Shown: piece after piece, positions 34,890 through 43,342 of the stretch | How the letters are laid out: every line of letters starts with the position of its first letter | Position numbering within the stretch: the stretch's first letter is position 1 | DNA from: Eubacterium sp. | GTDB lineage: Bacteria; Bacillota; Clostridia; Oscillospirales; Acutalibacteraceae | Direction of reading: 5' to 3' | Length of the DNA: 64,000 bases | NCBI GenBank assembly: GCA_017446095.1 | Contig: JAFSRN010000013.1 | Span: forward strand, 1-64,000 | The notes under the pieces: generated by a model | The model's input: the letters and a program-made list of their open reading frames with translations, nothing else | Databases searched by the model: none | What the model was told of the DNA's origin: nothing | Translations under genes and position numbers: made by a program

Positions 34890-36692
34890 ATGTCCGAAAA
34901 AGGAAACTCAAAGGTAAAACAGCTTTTTACCGAAGTTAAGACTCACTGGAAAACGCCTGCCAAGGGCAAGTATGTTCCGTACCGTGAGTATGTTGACATA
35001 GTCTTTGCCGTTGGTAATAACTATGCCGGCTCCAAGATTCTTGAGTACCTGACATTCGGCGCAAGCTGTATGCTGATGATGTATCACTATAAGCTGCCGT
35101 ATCTGTCGTACTCGGTAATCAACATCATCAATATGCCGCTGAGCTACATATGGACTCTCATATGGTGGTTTGTTTGCGACAACCTCGGCTTCCTGCCGAA
35201 AAAGACAGAGAGGAAGCTGTACCTGCTATACTTCTGTATGATTGCAGCAGGCGTATTTATGATATTCTTCCCGTTTGACAATATGCTTGCAGGCTCGCAA
35301 AACGCGTTTGTGCAGTTTATGAACGGACTGAAGGGTATCAGCTGCGCTTCCGCAATTAAGATTCTCGGCACAAATATTATGTTCAACGGCTGGGTTGGCG
35401 CGCGTAATATCTTCTGGCGTAAAAAGCTTATACCGAAGTTCGGTCGTTATAAGTATGCACTTTACTGCGACGCTATACCTAAGGTTATTATGGTATTCGT
35501 ACTCGGCTGGGCGCCGTACTACAACGTTGGTTTGTACAGCGAGGTTGACAGAGTGTGGATTGCAAATCTGCTGTTTGCTATCTACAATGTATTTGGCTTT
35601 GCAAATAATATTGAAACCTGCACCCAGAACATCTCCCCGAATACCCGTGAGCGTATTTTTGTTCGTTCGTATCCGATTAAACTTTCACACATTTTCTATT
35701 CTATTTATGCAATGGTGCTGCCTGTTATCATCGGCAAGCTCAAGTATAAGTGGGAAGATATCGCAATGTTCAAGTGGGTTATTCCGATTTCTTTCCTCAT
35801 CTTCGTTGTACTCACGCTTGTATTTGCAGGCAGAGTTAAGGAGCGTATTCCGCAGCCGCCGCTTGAAAAGAAGGTACAAATCAACTTCTGGGACGGTATG
35901 TTCGGAGTTATGCGAAACCGCTACTACTGGATTTACACTGCGGTCGGTCTGCTTGATTCGCTCGGTAACGGTATGCTTGCGTTTGCAACGGTACTTTATC
36001 TGTACACATTCCGACTGAGCGGTGCGGCATACAGCTTGCTCGTTGCGCTCGTATCCTTTGCGGGTACGCCGCCCGACCTGTTTACGCCGTACTTTATCAA
36101 GAAATACACGTATAAACAGATAATGGTATTCTTCCAGTATTCGCGTGCGATAGGCTACTCGATTATTGTTTGCGTATATTGGTTCTTCGGCGATAACCTT
36201 ATGCTGTGCGGTACAGTCAGCGTTATTATGCTGTTTATTATGGAAATGTTTAAAACCGTGCCTACAACCGTTAACCACGATATGGAAATCCGTGTTAAGG
36301 ACTACCAGATGTACCTGTCGGGCGAGAGGCTTGAAAACTTTGCAGGCGTATTCGGCTGGTTTACGGGTCCCGTTACCTCGTTTGTCAGCCTGATTATCCC
36401 CGTTCTGCTGTTGCGCTACGGATTTAACAGTAACTACGACGTACTGTTTGTAGACAGTGTAAGGAAGAATATTATCGTAATTCCGCTGATATTCGATATT
36501 GTCGGTTATGTCCTGATGTCAATTCCGTATATGACATGGGATTACACGGACGAAAAACAGAATAAGGTTATGGAAGTTCTGCGGCGACGTGAGGAAGTTA
36601 CCCGCAAGCAGATGAAAGCGGGCGACGATTCCAGACCTGATTCAAATGCAGCCGATGCTGCTGAAGCTGAAAAAGTGGAGGTGACGTCATAA
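34890..36692 (+). CDS. MFS (glycoside-pentoside-hexuronide-like) transporter
   Basis: A 600-residue membrane protein with about twelve helices, resembling MFS_2/GPH sugar transporters. Between halves lies VFAGRVKERIPQPPLEKK; the second half has FWDGMFGVMRNRYYWIY and GTPPDLFTPYFIKKYTYKQ, like the conserved turns of the family. The C-terminal tail is charged and coil-like. The ATG at 34890 is preferred (AAAGGA and GTGGAG upstream). Its stop overlaps the start of the LRR protein gene by one base. The substrate is probably an oligosaccharide; the neighbouring GH31 enzyme is compatible. Confidence 0.75.
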   Translation: MSEKGNSKVKQLFTEVKTHWKTPAKGKYVPYREYVDIVFAVGNNYAGSKILEYLTFGASCMLMMYHYKLPYLSYSVINIINMPLSYIWTLIWWFVCDNLGFLPKKTERKLYLLYFCMIAAGVFMIFFPFDNMLAGSQNAFVQFMNGLKGISCASAIKILGTNIMFNGWVGARNIFWRKKLIPKFGRYKYALYCDAIPKVIMVFVLGWAPYYNVGLYSEVDRVWIANLLFAIYNVFGFANNIETCTQNISPNTRERIFVRSYPIKLSHIFYSIYAMVLPVIIGKLKYKWEDIAMFKWVIPISFLIFVVLTLVFAGRVKERIPQPPLEKKVQINFWDGMFGVMRNRYYWIYTAVGLLDSLGNGMLAFATVLYLYTFRLSGAAYSLLVALVSFAGTPPDLFTPYFIKKYTYKQIMVFFQYSRAIGYSIIVCVYWFFGDNLMLCGTVSVIMLFIMEMFKTVPTTVNHDMEIRVKDYQMYLSGERLENFAGVFGWFTGPVTSFVSLIIPVLLLRYGFNSNYDVLFVDSVRKNIIVIPLIFDIVGYVLMSIPYMTWDYTDEKQNKVMEVLRRREEVTRKQMKAGDDSRPDSNAADAAEAEKVEVTS

Positions 36693-38026
36693 TGGCTAAA
36701 AAAGATAAAAAAGACAAAAAGAATATAATCACCGTTGATAACGAGCCCGATTTCCTTGAAAAAGAGGCTGAGGAGGCTGCCGAGCAAGCAGCTGAATACA
36801 CTATTGACGTGCCTGATGAGGAAATCTGGACATACCAGATTGAAGGACTGCAGGAGCCGCGTATAGGCGAAAAGGCAAAGCAGAACAACACACCGAAGAA
36901 AAAGATTATTGTTGTAATTATTCTTCTTGTTGCTATTTCCGCAAGTATTTTCATGTCCGTGCGTGCGCTTTACGTTAAGGAGTTTGACTTCAAGCAGCGC
37001 GAGGACGGTACATATTACCTCTATTCCTTCTCCAACCCCGGCGAGGTTAAGGACGTTACTGTTGACTACTATGTTGACGACGACGGCAATAAGGACGAAT
37101 CAAAGCCGATTGAAGAGCTTGCAGACTTCGCATTCAACTGCGATGACCAGGTTACAAAAATCACTGTCGGCAAGGACGTTAAAAAGCTTTCCGGCAAGTC
37201 GTTCTACAGCTGCTGGGCGCTTCAGTACGTTGACATTGACGACGCTAACCCGAATTATTGCGACGTTGACGGCGTAGTTTACACCAAGGATATGAAGGAA
37301 ATCGTTTACTATCCTATCGACCACGACCGTTATCTCCGTCTGAACAACAAGGACCTCAACGGCAAACCGTATGCCGAAATCGGCAAGGATAAGGAAACAG
37401 GCGAAACAAGGCAGATTTCCAACCTTGTGGACGACGACGGCAGAGAGATGGAAGAGCTTTGGGGCACAAGCGAAAAGTACGACGAAAAGTATTTTGACGA
37501 TTACAATCACAAAATCCGTACTTACGTTATCCCGTCAAGCGTTGAAAAAATCGGCGAGCTCTGCTTCACCTATGTAAACATCAACTACGTTTACATCCCC
37601 GAAGGCGTTAAAGAGATTGGCTCGATGGGCTTCTTCGACAGCGGTAACATCTGGGAATTCAATTCCTACACCTACGACAAACCGATTACCGACACTACCT
37701 ACAATGCGGTTAAGACGTTCAAATCGCAGTACAAGTCGCTTCCCGAAGGACTTGAAAAGATTGGTTCCGACTGCTTTACAAAGGACAAGGGCATCAACTA
37801 TATGTATGTTCCTGCAAGCGTTAAGGAAATCGGACACCACGCTTTCTGGGAGACCTGCTTCCAGGAGGACGGCGAGCTCAAGGGCGTGCAGAAGATGTGC
37901 GTTGGCGCGAGCGAAGAGGACTTTAACAAAAACACTAAAGTCGGTGACCAGTGGTTACCTAAATACGAAAAAGTGCTTATTCACTTCAATATCGATGTTG
38001 AATACGGCGCAGAGCGTGAGAAATAA
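36692..38026 (+). CDS. Membrane-anchored leucine-rich repeat protein (BspA type)
   Basis: A 444-residue protein. A Lys-rich and then acidic cytoplasmic N-terminus is followed by one membrane helix (about residues 70-90, KKKIIVVIILLVAISASIF). Outside, LRR_5-like repeats are recognised, for example YVIPSSVEKIGELCFTYV, YIPEGVKEIGSMGFFDS, LPEGLEKIGSDCFTK and VPASVKEIGHHAFWE. GGAGGTGA precedes the ATG, and the ATG overlaps the transporter stop (TAATG), so the pair is translationally coupled. Such repeats mediate binding to proteins or host surfaces; a role with the transporter is inferred from the coupling only. Confidence 0.82.
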   Translation: MAKKDKKDKKNIITVDNEPDFLEKEAEEAAEQAAEYTIDVPDEEIWTYQIEGLQEPRIGEKAKQNNTPKKKIIVVIILLVAISASIFMSVRALYVKEFDFKQREDGTYYLYSFSNPGEVKDVTVDYYVDDDGNKDESKPIEELADFAFNCDDQVTKITVGKDVKKLSGKSFYSCWALQYVDIDDANPNYCDVDGVVYTKDMKEIVYYPIDHDRYLRLNNKDLNGKPYAEIGKDKETGETRQISNLVDDDGREMEELWGTSEKYDEKYFDDYNHKIRTYVIPSSVEKIGELCFTYVNINYVYIPEGVKEIGSMGFFDSGNIWEFNSYTYDKPITDTTYNAVKTFKSQYKSLPEGLEKIGSDCFTKDKGINYMYVPASVKEIGHHAFWETCFQEDGELKGVQKMCVGASEEDFNKNTKVGDQWLPKYEKVLIHFNIDVEYGAEREK

Positions 38027-38030
38027 GAAC

Positions 38031-38053
38031 CTGACTTGCTCGCCGCAAGTCAG
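38031..38053 (+). other. Hairpin directly after the LRR gene
   Basis: CTGACTTGC, TCGCC, GCAAGTCAG. There is no T run; a real terminator follows at 38082-38122. Confidence 0.5.
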
Positions 38054-38081
38054 AACCTTGTTGGCAACAGCCCTTGAAGCC

Positions 38082-38122
38082 AATAATATACACGGCATCT
38101 TCGGATGCCGTTATATTATTTC
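38082..38122 (+). terminator. Terminator of the MFS-LRR unit
   Basis: CGGCATC, loop TTCG, GATGCCG, extended by an AATAATAT / ATATTATT outer stem and a T-rich tail. Confidence 0.8.
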
Positions 38123-38153
38123 CGTTTGCAGTCAGCAGAGTGAAAAACAACAG

Positions 38154-38182
38154 TTGTTATTTCGATAGGTTTGTGCTATATT
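38154..38182 (+). promoter_or_regulatory. Promoter of the three-repeat secreted protein gene
   Basis: TTGTTA and TATATT separated by 17 bases with an extended TG one base before the -10. Confidence 0.65.
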
Positions 38183-38214
38183 ATAATTAATTACTATAGA
38201 AATGAGGTCTCGGT

Positions 38215-40062
38215 ATGAAAAAAGTAATTTCTTTTGTATTATCAATAGTAATGCTTTTGTCCGTTGTGCCGCTTACGGCGTATGCGGATGACGCACCTGT
38301 AATTGACGCAAGCACGCTGACTGCCACGATTTCAAGCGGCAATGCAACTGCAACCACAGGCGACACAGTTACAATAGGGGTAAAAATTACGTGCAGTTAC
38401 GATATCAGTCTTGTAAGAATTGTTATGTATAAGCCGGACGGCAACAGCGAAACGCTCGGCAACCTGATGACTTATAACAGCACCTCAAAGAAGTATGAAT
38501 ATCAGATGACGGTTGACAATTCTACGCTCAGCGGACTGTGGCGCATTTACAGCATTACCTGTGTTTATAAGCCCGGCACGCTGCCAAAAACTGTTACTAC
38601 GGTTAACAGCAAAATTTCCAACACGTCAACGAGCATGGATCTTTCCGCAGGTAACTTTACTGTTGAAGGCACGGGCGGCGATACCGACGCGCCGACTGTC
38701 AGCTCGTTTACTTCCGACGGCAGCGGACGTACTGTTTCGCCCGGCGATGTGGTTAAGGTTTCCGCAAAGGTAACAGACGCTTCGGGCATCGCAAGCGTTA
38801 CGGTTAACTACACCTCGCCAAACGGCTTAAAGCAGTATCCGCTCACTTATAACAGCGAAACACAGCGCTATGAAAAGGCGATTACAATTACCACCGCAAT
38901 GGAAGCAGGCGACTGGCGAGTTGCCGCAATTGAGGCGGTTGACGAGTACGACAACACGTCGTACCTTGCAAACGTAAATGTTTCGTCCGACACAATCAAC
39001 GATGTTTTGGGCGGACTCAGCGGCTACCTCAACGGCAGTTCCTCAACAGCAGACCTTTCCGCAGGTAACTTTACCGTTGCAGGCGACACGGGCGACAAAA
39101 CACCGCCCCAAATCGACGCGGCTTCCATCGGCAGAACTATCCCCGACAGCAGGGAAAAGGCAAAAGCAGGCGACAATGTAATCGTATTTGTTAACGTTAC
39201 GGACGAGTCGCAGATTATGACTGTTACGGCTGTGTTTGAGAGCCCGAGCGGCAAAACCACAGATAACAAGATTATTGAGATGGCGTTTAACAGCGAAACG
39301 AACAGGTATGAGGCTACCTTTGCCGTTGACAGCAGCACACCGCTCGGCGTTTGGCAAATCAGCAGCATTACGGCTGTGGATAAGAGCGTCAACACGGTTG
39401 TTGTGCACAACAGCGCAATCAGCAGCAGCACACCGTCGGCAGATTTTTCCGACGCAAAGTTTGAGGTTGTAAGCGCCACCGAACCCGCGCCGACTCCGAC
39501 TCCCGACCCGACGCCTACGCCTGCGCCGACTGCCACCGCAAAAACCTCAATCAAAAATGCAAAGGTAACAGGCATCAGCGCAAAGGTTTATACGGGCAAA
39601 AAGCTCACCCAGTCGGTTAAGGTGCAGCTCGGTAATACAGTGCTTAAAAACGGCACGGACTACACAGTTGCTTATTCAAACAATGTGAACGTCGGCACCG
39701 CAACCGTTAAGATTACGGGCAAGGGCAAGTACAAGGATACAATCTCAAAGACCTTTAAGATTAACCCTAAATCAACCACGCTGGCAAAGCTTACCTCACC
39801 GAAGGCGGCAAAGCTGAAGATTACGTGGAACAAGCAGACAACGCAGACCACGGGCTACGAGATTCAGTACAGCACAAGCTCAAAGTTTACGGCAAAAACC
39901 ACGAAGAAGGCAACCGTAACCAAAAATAAAACAACGGCAAAAACCGTTGCAAAGCTCAAGAGCGGCAAAAAGTACTACGTTCGCATCCGCACATACAAAA
40001 CGGTTGGCAAAACGAAATTCTACAGCTCTTGGTCAAAGGCGAAAAACCTTAAGGTAAAATAG
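38215..40062 (+). CDS. Secreted three-repeat protein with Pro-rich linker and Fn3-like end
   Basis: A 615-residue exported protein with a signal peptide ending in LTAYA. Three related domains of about 120-130 residues each follow, ending in DLSAGNFTV, DLSAGNFTV and DFSDAKFEV and containing SGLWRIYSIT, AGDWRVAAIEAVD and LGVWQISSITAVD. A linker (PTPTPDPTPTPAPTAT) leads to an Ig-like domain (NAKVTGISAKVYTGKKLTQS, GTATVKITGKGKYKDT), and the last 90 residues form an Fn3 domain (KLKITWNKQTTQTTGYEIQY, YYVRIRTYK). No LPxTG or membrane anchor is seen, so it may be released or wall-associated through its basic C-terminus. Function unknown; probably binding or structural. Confidence 0.8.
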   Translation: MKKVISFVLSIVMLLSVVPLTAYADDAPVIDASTLTATISSGNATATTGDTVTIGVKITCSYDISLVRIVMYKPDGNSETLGNLMTYNSTSKKYEYQMTVDNSTLSGLWRIYSITCVYKPGTLPKTVTTVNSKISNTSTSMDLSAGNFTVEGTGGDTDAPTVSSFTSDGSGRTVSPGDVVKVSAKVTDASGIASVTVNYTSPNGLKQYPLTYNSETQRYEKAITITTAMEAGDWRVAAIEAVDEYDNTSYLANVNVSSDTINDVLGGLSGYLNGSSSTADLSAGNFTVAGDTGDKTPPQIDAASIGRTIPDSREKAKAGDNVIVFVNVTDESQIMTVTAVFESPSGKTTDNKIIEMAFNSETNRYEATFAVDSSTPLGVWQISSITAVDKSVNTVVVHNSAISSSTPSADFSDAKFEVVSATEPAPTPTPDPTPTPAPTATAKTSIKNAKVTGISAKVYTGKKLTQSVKVQLGNTVLKNGTDYTVAYSNNVNVGTATVKITGKGKYKDTISKTFKINPKSTTLAKLTSPKAAKLKITWNKQTTQTTGYEIQYSTSSKFTAKTTKKATVTKNKTTAKTVAKLKSGKKYYVRIRTYKTVGKTKFYSSWSKAKNLKVK

Positions 40063-40070
40063 AAATATGT

Positions 40071-40095
40071 AAGGGGCTTTAACGCCCCTTATTAT
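40071..40095 (+). terminator. Terminator of the three-repeat protein gene
   Basis: AAGGGGC, TTTAAC, GCCCCTT and a short T-rich tail. Confidence 0.75.
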
Positions 40096-40118
40096 TCTTG
40101 TGCAAAGGGGGAATATAA

Positions 40119-40262
40119 ATGAAGATAATCAAACTTTTTACATCGGCTGTTGCACTTTGTGCAGGGCTGTTTGTGGTAGTATTTTCGCTTTACAGTACAA
40201 ATCCCGATATGAAGATTGTGCGTATGATTCGCGAATTACTGCAGCCGCAAAACGATAAATAA
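40119..40262 (+). CDS. Small membrane protein, 47 residues
   Basis: The product is MKIIKLFTSAVALCAGLFVV, then VFSLYSTNPDMKIVRMIREL and LQPQNDK: one N-terminal membrane helix and a short basic-amphipathic tail. AAAGGGGGA is at the right distance from the ATG at 40119, which is the main support for the gene. It sits alone between two terminators or promoters. No family recognised. Confidence 0.6.
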   Translation: MKIIKLFTSAVALCAGLFVVVFSLYSTNPDMKIVRMIRELLQPQNDK

Positions 40263-40277
40263 AACGAGTAATCTTTG

Positions 40278-40306
40278 TTGCAATACTGCTGTTTGTATTG
40301 TATAAT
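40278..40306 (+). promoter_or_regulatory. Promoter of the YARHG-amidase pair
   Basis: TTGCAA and TATAAT separated by 17 bases, 37 bases upstream of the start. Confidence 0.7.
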
Positions 40307-40343
40307 ATCACTATCAGATTTTTAAGAATTGCAGGTGTTAAAT

Positions 40344-41045
40344 ATGAAAGAATGTCCAAAATGCAAGGCGCAGAACCCCGACGGCAACACTTTTTGTATG
40401 CGGTGCGGCAGCAACCTTCCGCAGCAGCCTATAAGACCTAATCCGCAGGGCGCAGGCTACGGCAATCCTAATATGCAAAACAATGTTCAGCCGGCGCAGA
40501 AGAACAATCTTGTGCCGATACTCATCACCGTTGTTGTGATTGTTGCAATCATCGTTGCAGGCGTAGTGGCAATCGTTATTGTTAAAAGCGATAACAAGGC
40601 TGAAACCACGCAGGCTATGTCCACCGCGGTGCTGACTACGGAAACCACTACCGAAACCACTACCAAGGAAACCACTACCAAGGCGACTACCGAGGCTAAA
40701 ACGGAGGCGCCCACGGTTATAAATAACTACAACTACTATTACCACGATTACGAGGGATACCGCTATTCGGACGACGGCTTCCTTTACCCGTCCGACACCG
40801 AGTACATTACATACAGCTATCTTGACGGCGTAGGCAGGGAAGAAACACGCCTTATCCTTAACGAGATGTATGCGCGCCACGGTTACATTTTTAAGGAAAA
40901 GCAGTACAAGGATTACTTCAACAGCAAGTCCTGGTACGTGCCTGCATTCAACGATATGGCGGACGCGCAAAGCACCTTCAACAGCATTGAAAAGGCAAAC
41001 CTTAACACCATAGTTGCTTACGAAAAGGATATGGGATGGCGTTAA
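40344..41045 (+). CDS. Zinc-ribbon membrane protein with YARHG domain
   Basis: A 233-residue protein. An N-terminal zinc ribbon (CPKCKAQNPDGNTFCMRCG), a Pro/Asn/Gln-rich stretch, one membrane helix (about 59-83), a Thr-rich linker (TTETTTETTTKETTTK) and a C-terminal YARHG domain (LILNEMYARHGYIFKEKQY) that should be outside the cell. YARHG domains are extracellular and of unknown function. The ATG at 40344 has AGGTG upstream. It overlaps the amidase gene by ten bases. Confidence 0.85.
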   Translation: MKECPKCKAQNPDGNTFCMRCGSNLPQQPIRPNPQGAGYGNPNMQNNVQPAQKNNLVPILITVVVIVAIIVAGVVAIVIVKSDNKAETTQAMSTAVLTTETTTETTTKETTTKATTEAKTEAPTVINNYNYYYHDYEGYRYSDDGFLYPSDTEYITYSYLDGVGREETRLILNEMYARHGYIFKEKQYKDYFNSKSWYVPAFNDMADAQSTFNSIEKANLNTIVAYEKDMGWR

Positions 41046-41980
41046 AATCGGCACTTAAAAGAATATCAGCGCTGTTTATGTGCGCCGCTTTGTGCATTGC
41101 TATGACTGCCTGCGGCGGCAAAGTTCAGCAGGAAACAACCACCGCGCCGATTACAGAGGACACTACCGTGCTTACTACCGAATCTACAACGGCTGAAACT
41201 ACAGAAACCACAACCGAACCCCTGCCCGAAACAGAGCAGGTGAGGTTTGACCCGTCGTGGCAGTATGCCGAAAATTCTGCTGTTCACACCGACGCGGCAA
41301 CGCTGTATTACAGCCGCGCCGACAGCAGGAAAAACAGGGTGATTTGCGTTAACGCAGGCCACGGCTGCAGGGGCGCGCAGGATAAATACACCTACTGCCA
41401 CCCCGATAAAACGCCCAAGGTTACGGGCGGCAGCACCGCGGCAGGCTCAATAAAAGCGGTATGTATAAGCAGCGGCACAACCTTCCCCGACGGTACTTCA
41501 GAGGGCGACGCAACGCTGCAGCTTGCGCTTATCCTTAAGCAGCTGCTTCTTGACGAGGGTTACGACGTGCTTATGGTGCGCACGGACGAGGACGCGCAGC
41601 TTGACAACATTGCGCGCACGGTGATTGCTAACAACAATGCAGATTGCCACATCGCGCTGCACTACGATTCAACTCAAAACGATAAGGGCTTGTTCTGCTG
41701 CACCGTGCCGGACATTGCATCCTACCGCGCTATGGAACCCGTGAAGTCGCATTTTGCGGAACATCTGCGCCTCGGCGACGCGATTATTGAGGGCGAGCGT
41801 AGCGCAGGAGTGAAGATTTACGGCGAGGGGAAAACGGAAATTGACCTCACGCAGACCTCGTACTCAACCGTACCGTCCGCACTCGTTGAGGTGGGCGACA
41901 GGGCGAGCGACCATTCCGCTGCGCATCAAACGGAAATCGCGCAGGGCATTGTAAACGGAATCAACGCATTTTTTGCATAA
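41036..41980 (+). CDS. Lipoprotein N-acetylmuramoyl-L-alanine amidase
   Basis: A 314-residue exported lipoprotein with lipobox MTAC (Cys26), a Thr-rich linker (about residues 33-65) and an Amidase_3 domain. The zinc site and catalytic residues are seen in CVNAGHGCRG (His), NNNADCHIALHYDST (His) and SALVEVGDRAS (Glu). It should cleave the bond between muramic acid and the stem peptide in peptidoglycan. Its start lies inside the end of the YARHG gene, so it is co-translated. Confidence 0.88.
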   Translation: MALKSALKRISALFMCAALCIAMTACGGKVQQETTTAPITEDTTVLTTESTTAETTETTTEPLPETEQVRFDPSWQYAENSAVHTDAATLYYSRADSRKNRVICVNAGHGCRGAQDKYTYCHPDKTPKVTGGSTAAGSIKAVCISSGTTFPDGTSEGDATLQLALILKQLLLDEGYDVLMVRTDEDAQLDNIARTVIANNNADCHIALHYDSTQNDKGLFCCTVPDIASYRAMEPVKSHFAEHLRLGDAIIEGERSAGVKIYGEGKTEIDLTQTSYSTVPSALVEVGDRASDHSAAHQTEIAQGIVNGINAFFA

Positions 41981-42017
41981 ATCGCGCCCGTAATAATATA
42001 TTAGTGTAGGTGATACT

Positions 42018-42476
42018 ATGACCAGAATTATGTTTGTTTGCCACGGCAACATCTGCCGTTCGCCGATGGCAGAGTTTGTGATGAAAAAACTGGTAAGCGA
42101 CAGGGGAATGGACGAGGATTTTTACATTGCCTCCGCCGCCACACACACGGACGAAATCTGGGCAGGGAAGGGAAACCCGATTTATCCGCCTGCGCAGCGC
42201 GAGCTGATTAAGAACAAAATCCCGTTTGACGATGGAAAGCGCGCCACGCTGCTGACCAAAGCGGACGCGGATAAATACGACCTGTTCATCGGTATGGACG
42301 GCGAAAATATACGCTATATGCACCGTATACTCGGCGATTCGGCAAAGCGCAAAATCTGCAAGCTGCTCGATTTTACCAACTGCAACGATGTGTCCGACCC
42401 GTGGTACACGGGCAACTTTGCGCTCGCTTTCAGCGACATCAGGTCCGGCTGCGAAGCGTTGCTGAACGAACTGTAA
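42018..42476 (+). CDS. Low molecular weight protein-tyrosine phosphatase
   Basis: A 152-residue phosphatase with the P-loop VCHGNICRSPM (Cys8, Arg14) near the N-terminus and the general-acid loop VSDPWYTGNF near the end. Length and order are typical. In other bacteria such enzymes control exopolysaccharide or capsule assembly; the genes next to it do not show which process here. Confidence 0.92.
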   Translation: MTRIMFVCHGNICRSPMAEFVMKKLVSDRGMDEDFYIASAATHTDEIWAGKGNPIYPPAQRELIKNKIPFDDGKRATLLTKADADKYDLFIGMDGENIRYMHRILGDSAKRKICKLLDFTNCNDVSDPWYTGNFALAFSDIRSGCEALLNEL

Positions 42477-42480
42477 ACTA

Positions 42481-42526
42481 AAACTGAAAACCGAACACTG
42501 AACACCGAACACCGAACTCTGAACAC
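42481..42526. repeat. Tandem word repeat
   Basis: The word GAACACCGAAC is repeated with small changes (CCGAACACTGAACACCGAAC and on), the same class of words that border the mosaic elements. Confidence 0.7.
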
Positions 42527-42553
42527 AAAAAGGATGGCAAGTGCCATCCTTTT
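42527..42553. terminator. Bidirectional terminator, LMW phosphatase / PHP gene
   Basis: AAAAGGATGGC, AAGT, GCCATCCTTTT. The stop of the PHP gene overlaps the right arm. Confidence 0.85.
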
Positions 42554-43334
42554 AAAATTGCGGTTTAATGATTTTTACTTCTTCTAATGGGGTTATGCCG
42601 AGGTCGTCGGTGATGTGGGCAAGCATCTCATTGCGCAAATCCTCCATATCAAACAGGTCGGGCGTGTGTGCGTCCATGCCGATTACAACGTCGTTGCCGA
42701 TTTCTTTTGCCATGTGCCAGAAGCGGTCGTACGGATACCAGCGGTTATCGCTGTAGCCGTAAAAGTTGTATTCAAGCGGCAAATCGAGCTTTTTCAGCTC
42801 TTCAAGCATATCGCCGATTTTTTTGTCATATACTTTTTTGCTGCCTGCAAAGTTGATCAGGTCGGGGTGGCAGACGTAGGTGAACCATCCGCTGCGCGCG
42901 CCGTCGAGCAATTGTGAAATGTATTTGTCCAGCGTTTTGGTGCTGAACGTGCGCGAGCCAGTGTACTGCGAGCTCTTGTCCTGCTCGTTTTCGGTAAAGT
43001 GCTGCCCTAAAATCAGGTAGTCGATGTCAAGCGTTTTTAAAAACTCGCGCTGACCGTCGATAAGGGCAGGGTACCACTCCATCTCAAACCCGATTTTAAT
43101 GTCGATATCGTTTTTGTATTTTTCGCTAAGGTAGCGAAAACTGTCGATGTAATCCTGCGCTTCGTCGGGCGCCATACGCATATGGCTGACATAGTCGCCG
43201 TCGTAAATATACGGGCTGTGGTCGGAAAAACCAAGCTGCGTGTACCCGTTTTTTATCGCGGATTCAACGTATTCTTCATCACCGCCCTGCGCGTGGAAGC
43301 ACCTGACGGTGTGGGTGTGTAGGTTGTATTTCAT
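42552..43334 (-). CDS. PHP-domain histidinol-phosphatase family protein
   Basis: A 260-residue PHP-domain phosphatase of the HisJ/HisK type. Metal ligands are expected in YNLHTHTVRCFHAQGG, LGFSDHSPY, GFEMEWYP, LGQHF and HPDLINF, and VIGMDAHTPDLF near the C-terminus. The enzyme could act on histidinol phosphate, but no his genes are nearby, so the substrate is uncertain. galT is next upstream, eight bases away on the same strand. Confidence 0.85.
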   Translation of the reverse strand: MKYNLHTHTVRCFHAQGGDEEYVESAIKNGYTQLGFSDHSPYIYDGDYVSHMRMAPDEAQDYIDSFRYLSEKYKNDIDIKIGFEMEWYPALIDGQREFLKTLDIDYLILGQHFTENEQDKSSQYTGSRTFSTKTLDKYISQLLDGARSGWFTYVCHPDLINFAGSKKVYDKKIGDMLEELKKLDLPLEYNFYGYSDNRWYPYDRFWHMAKEIGNDVVIGMDAHTPDLFDMEDLRNEMLAHITDDLGITPLEEVKIIKPQF

Positions 43335-43342
43335 TGGATAAT

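Noticed and set aside
40338-41054. Minus-strand open frame opposite the YARHG gene
   Set aside because: It is only the antisense of the Thr-rich linker and surrounding codons; the sense protein has clear domains.
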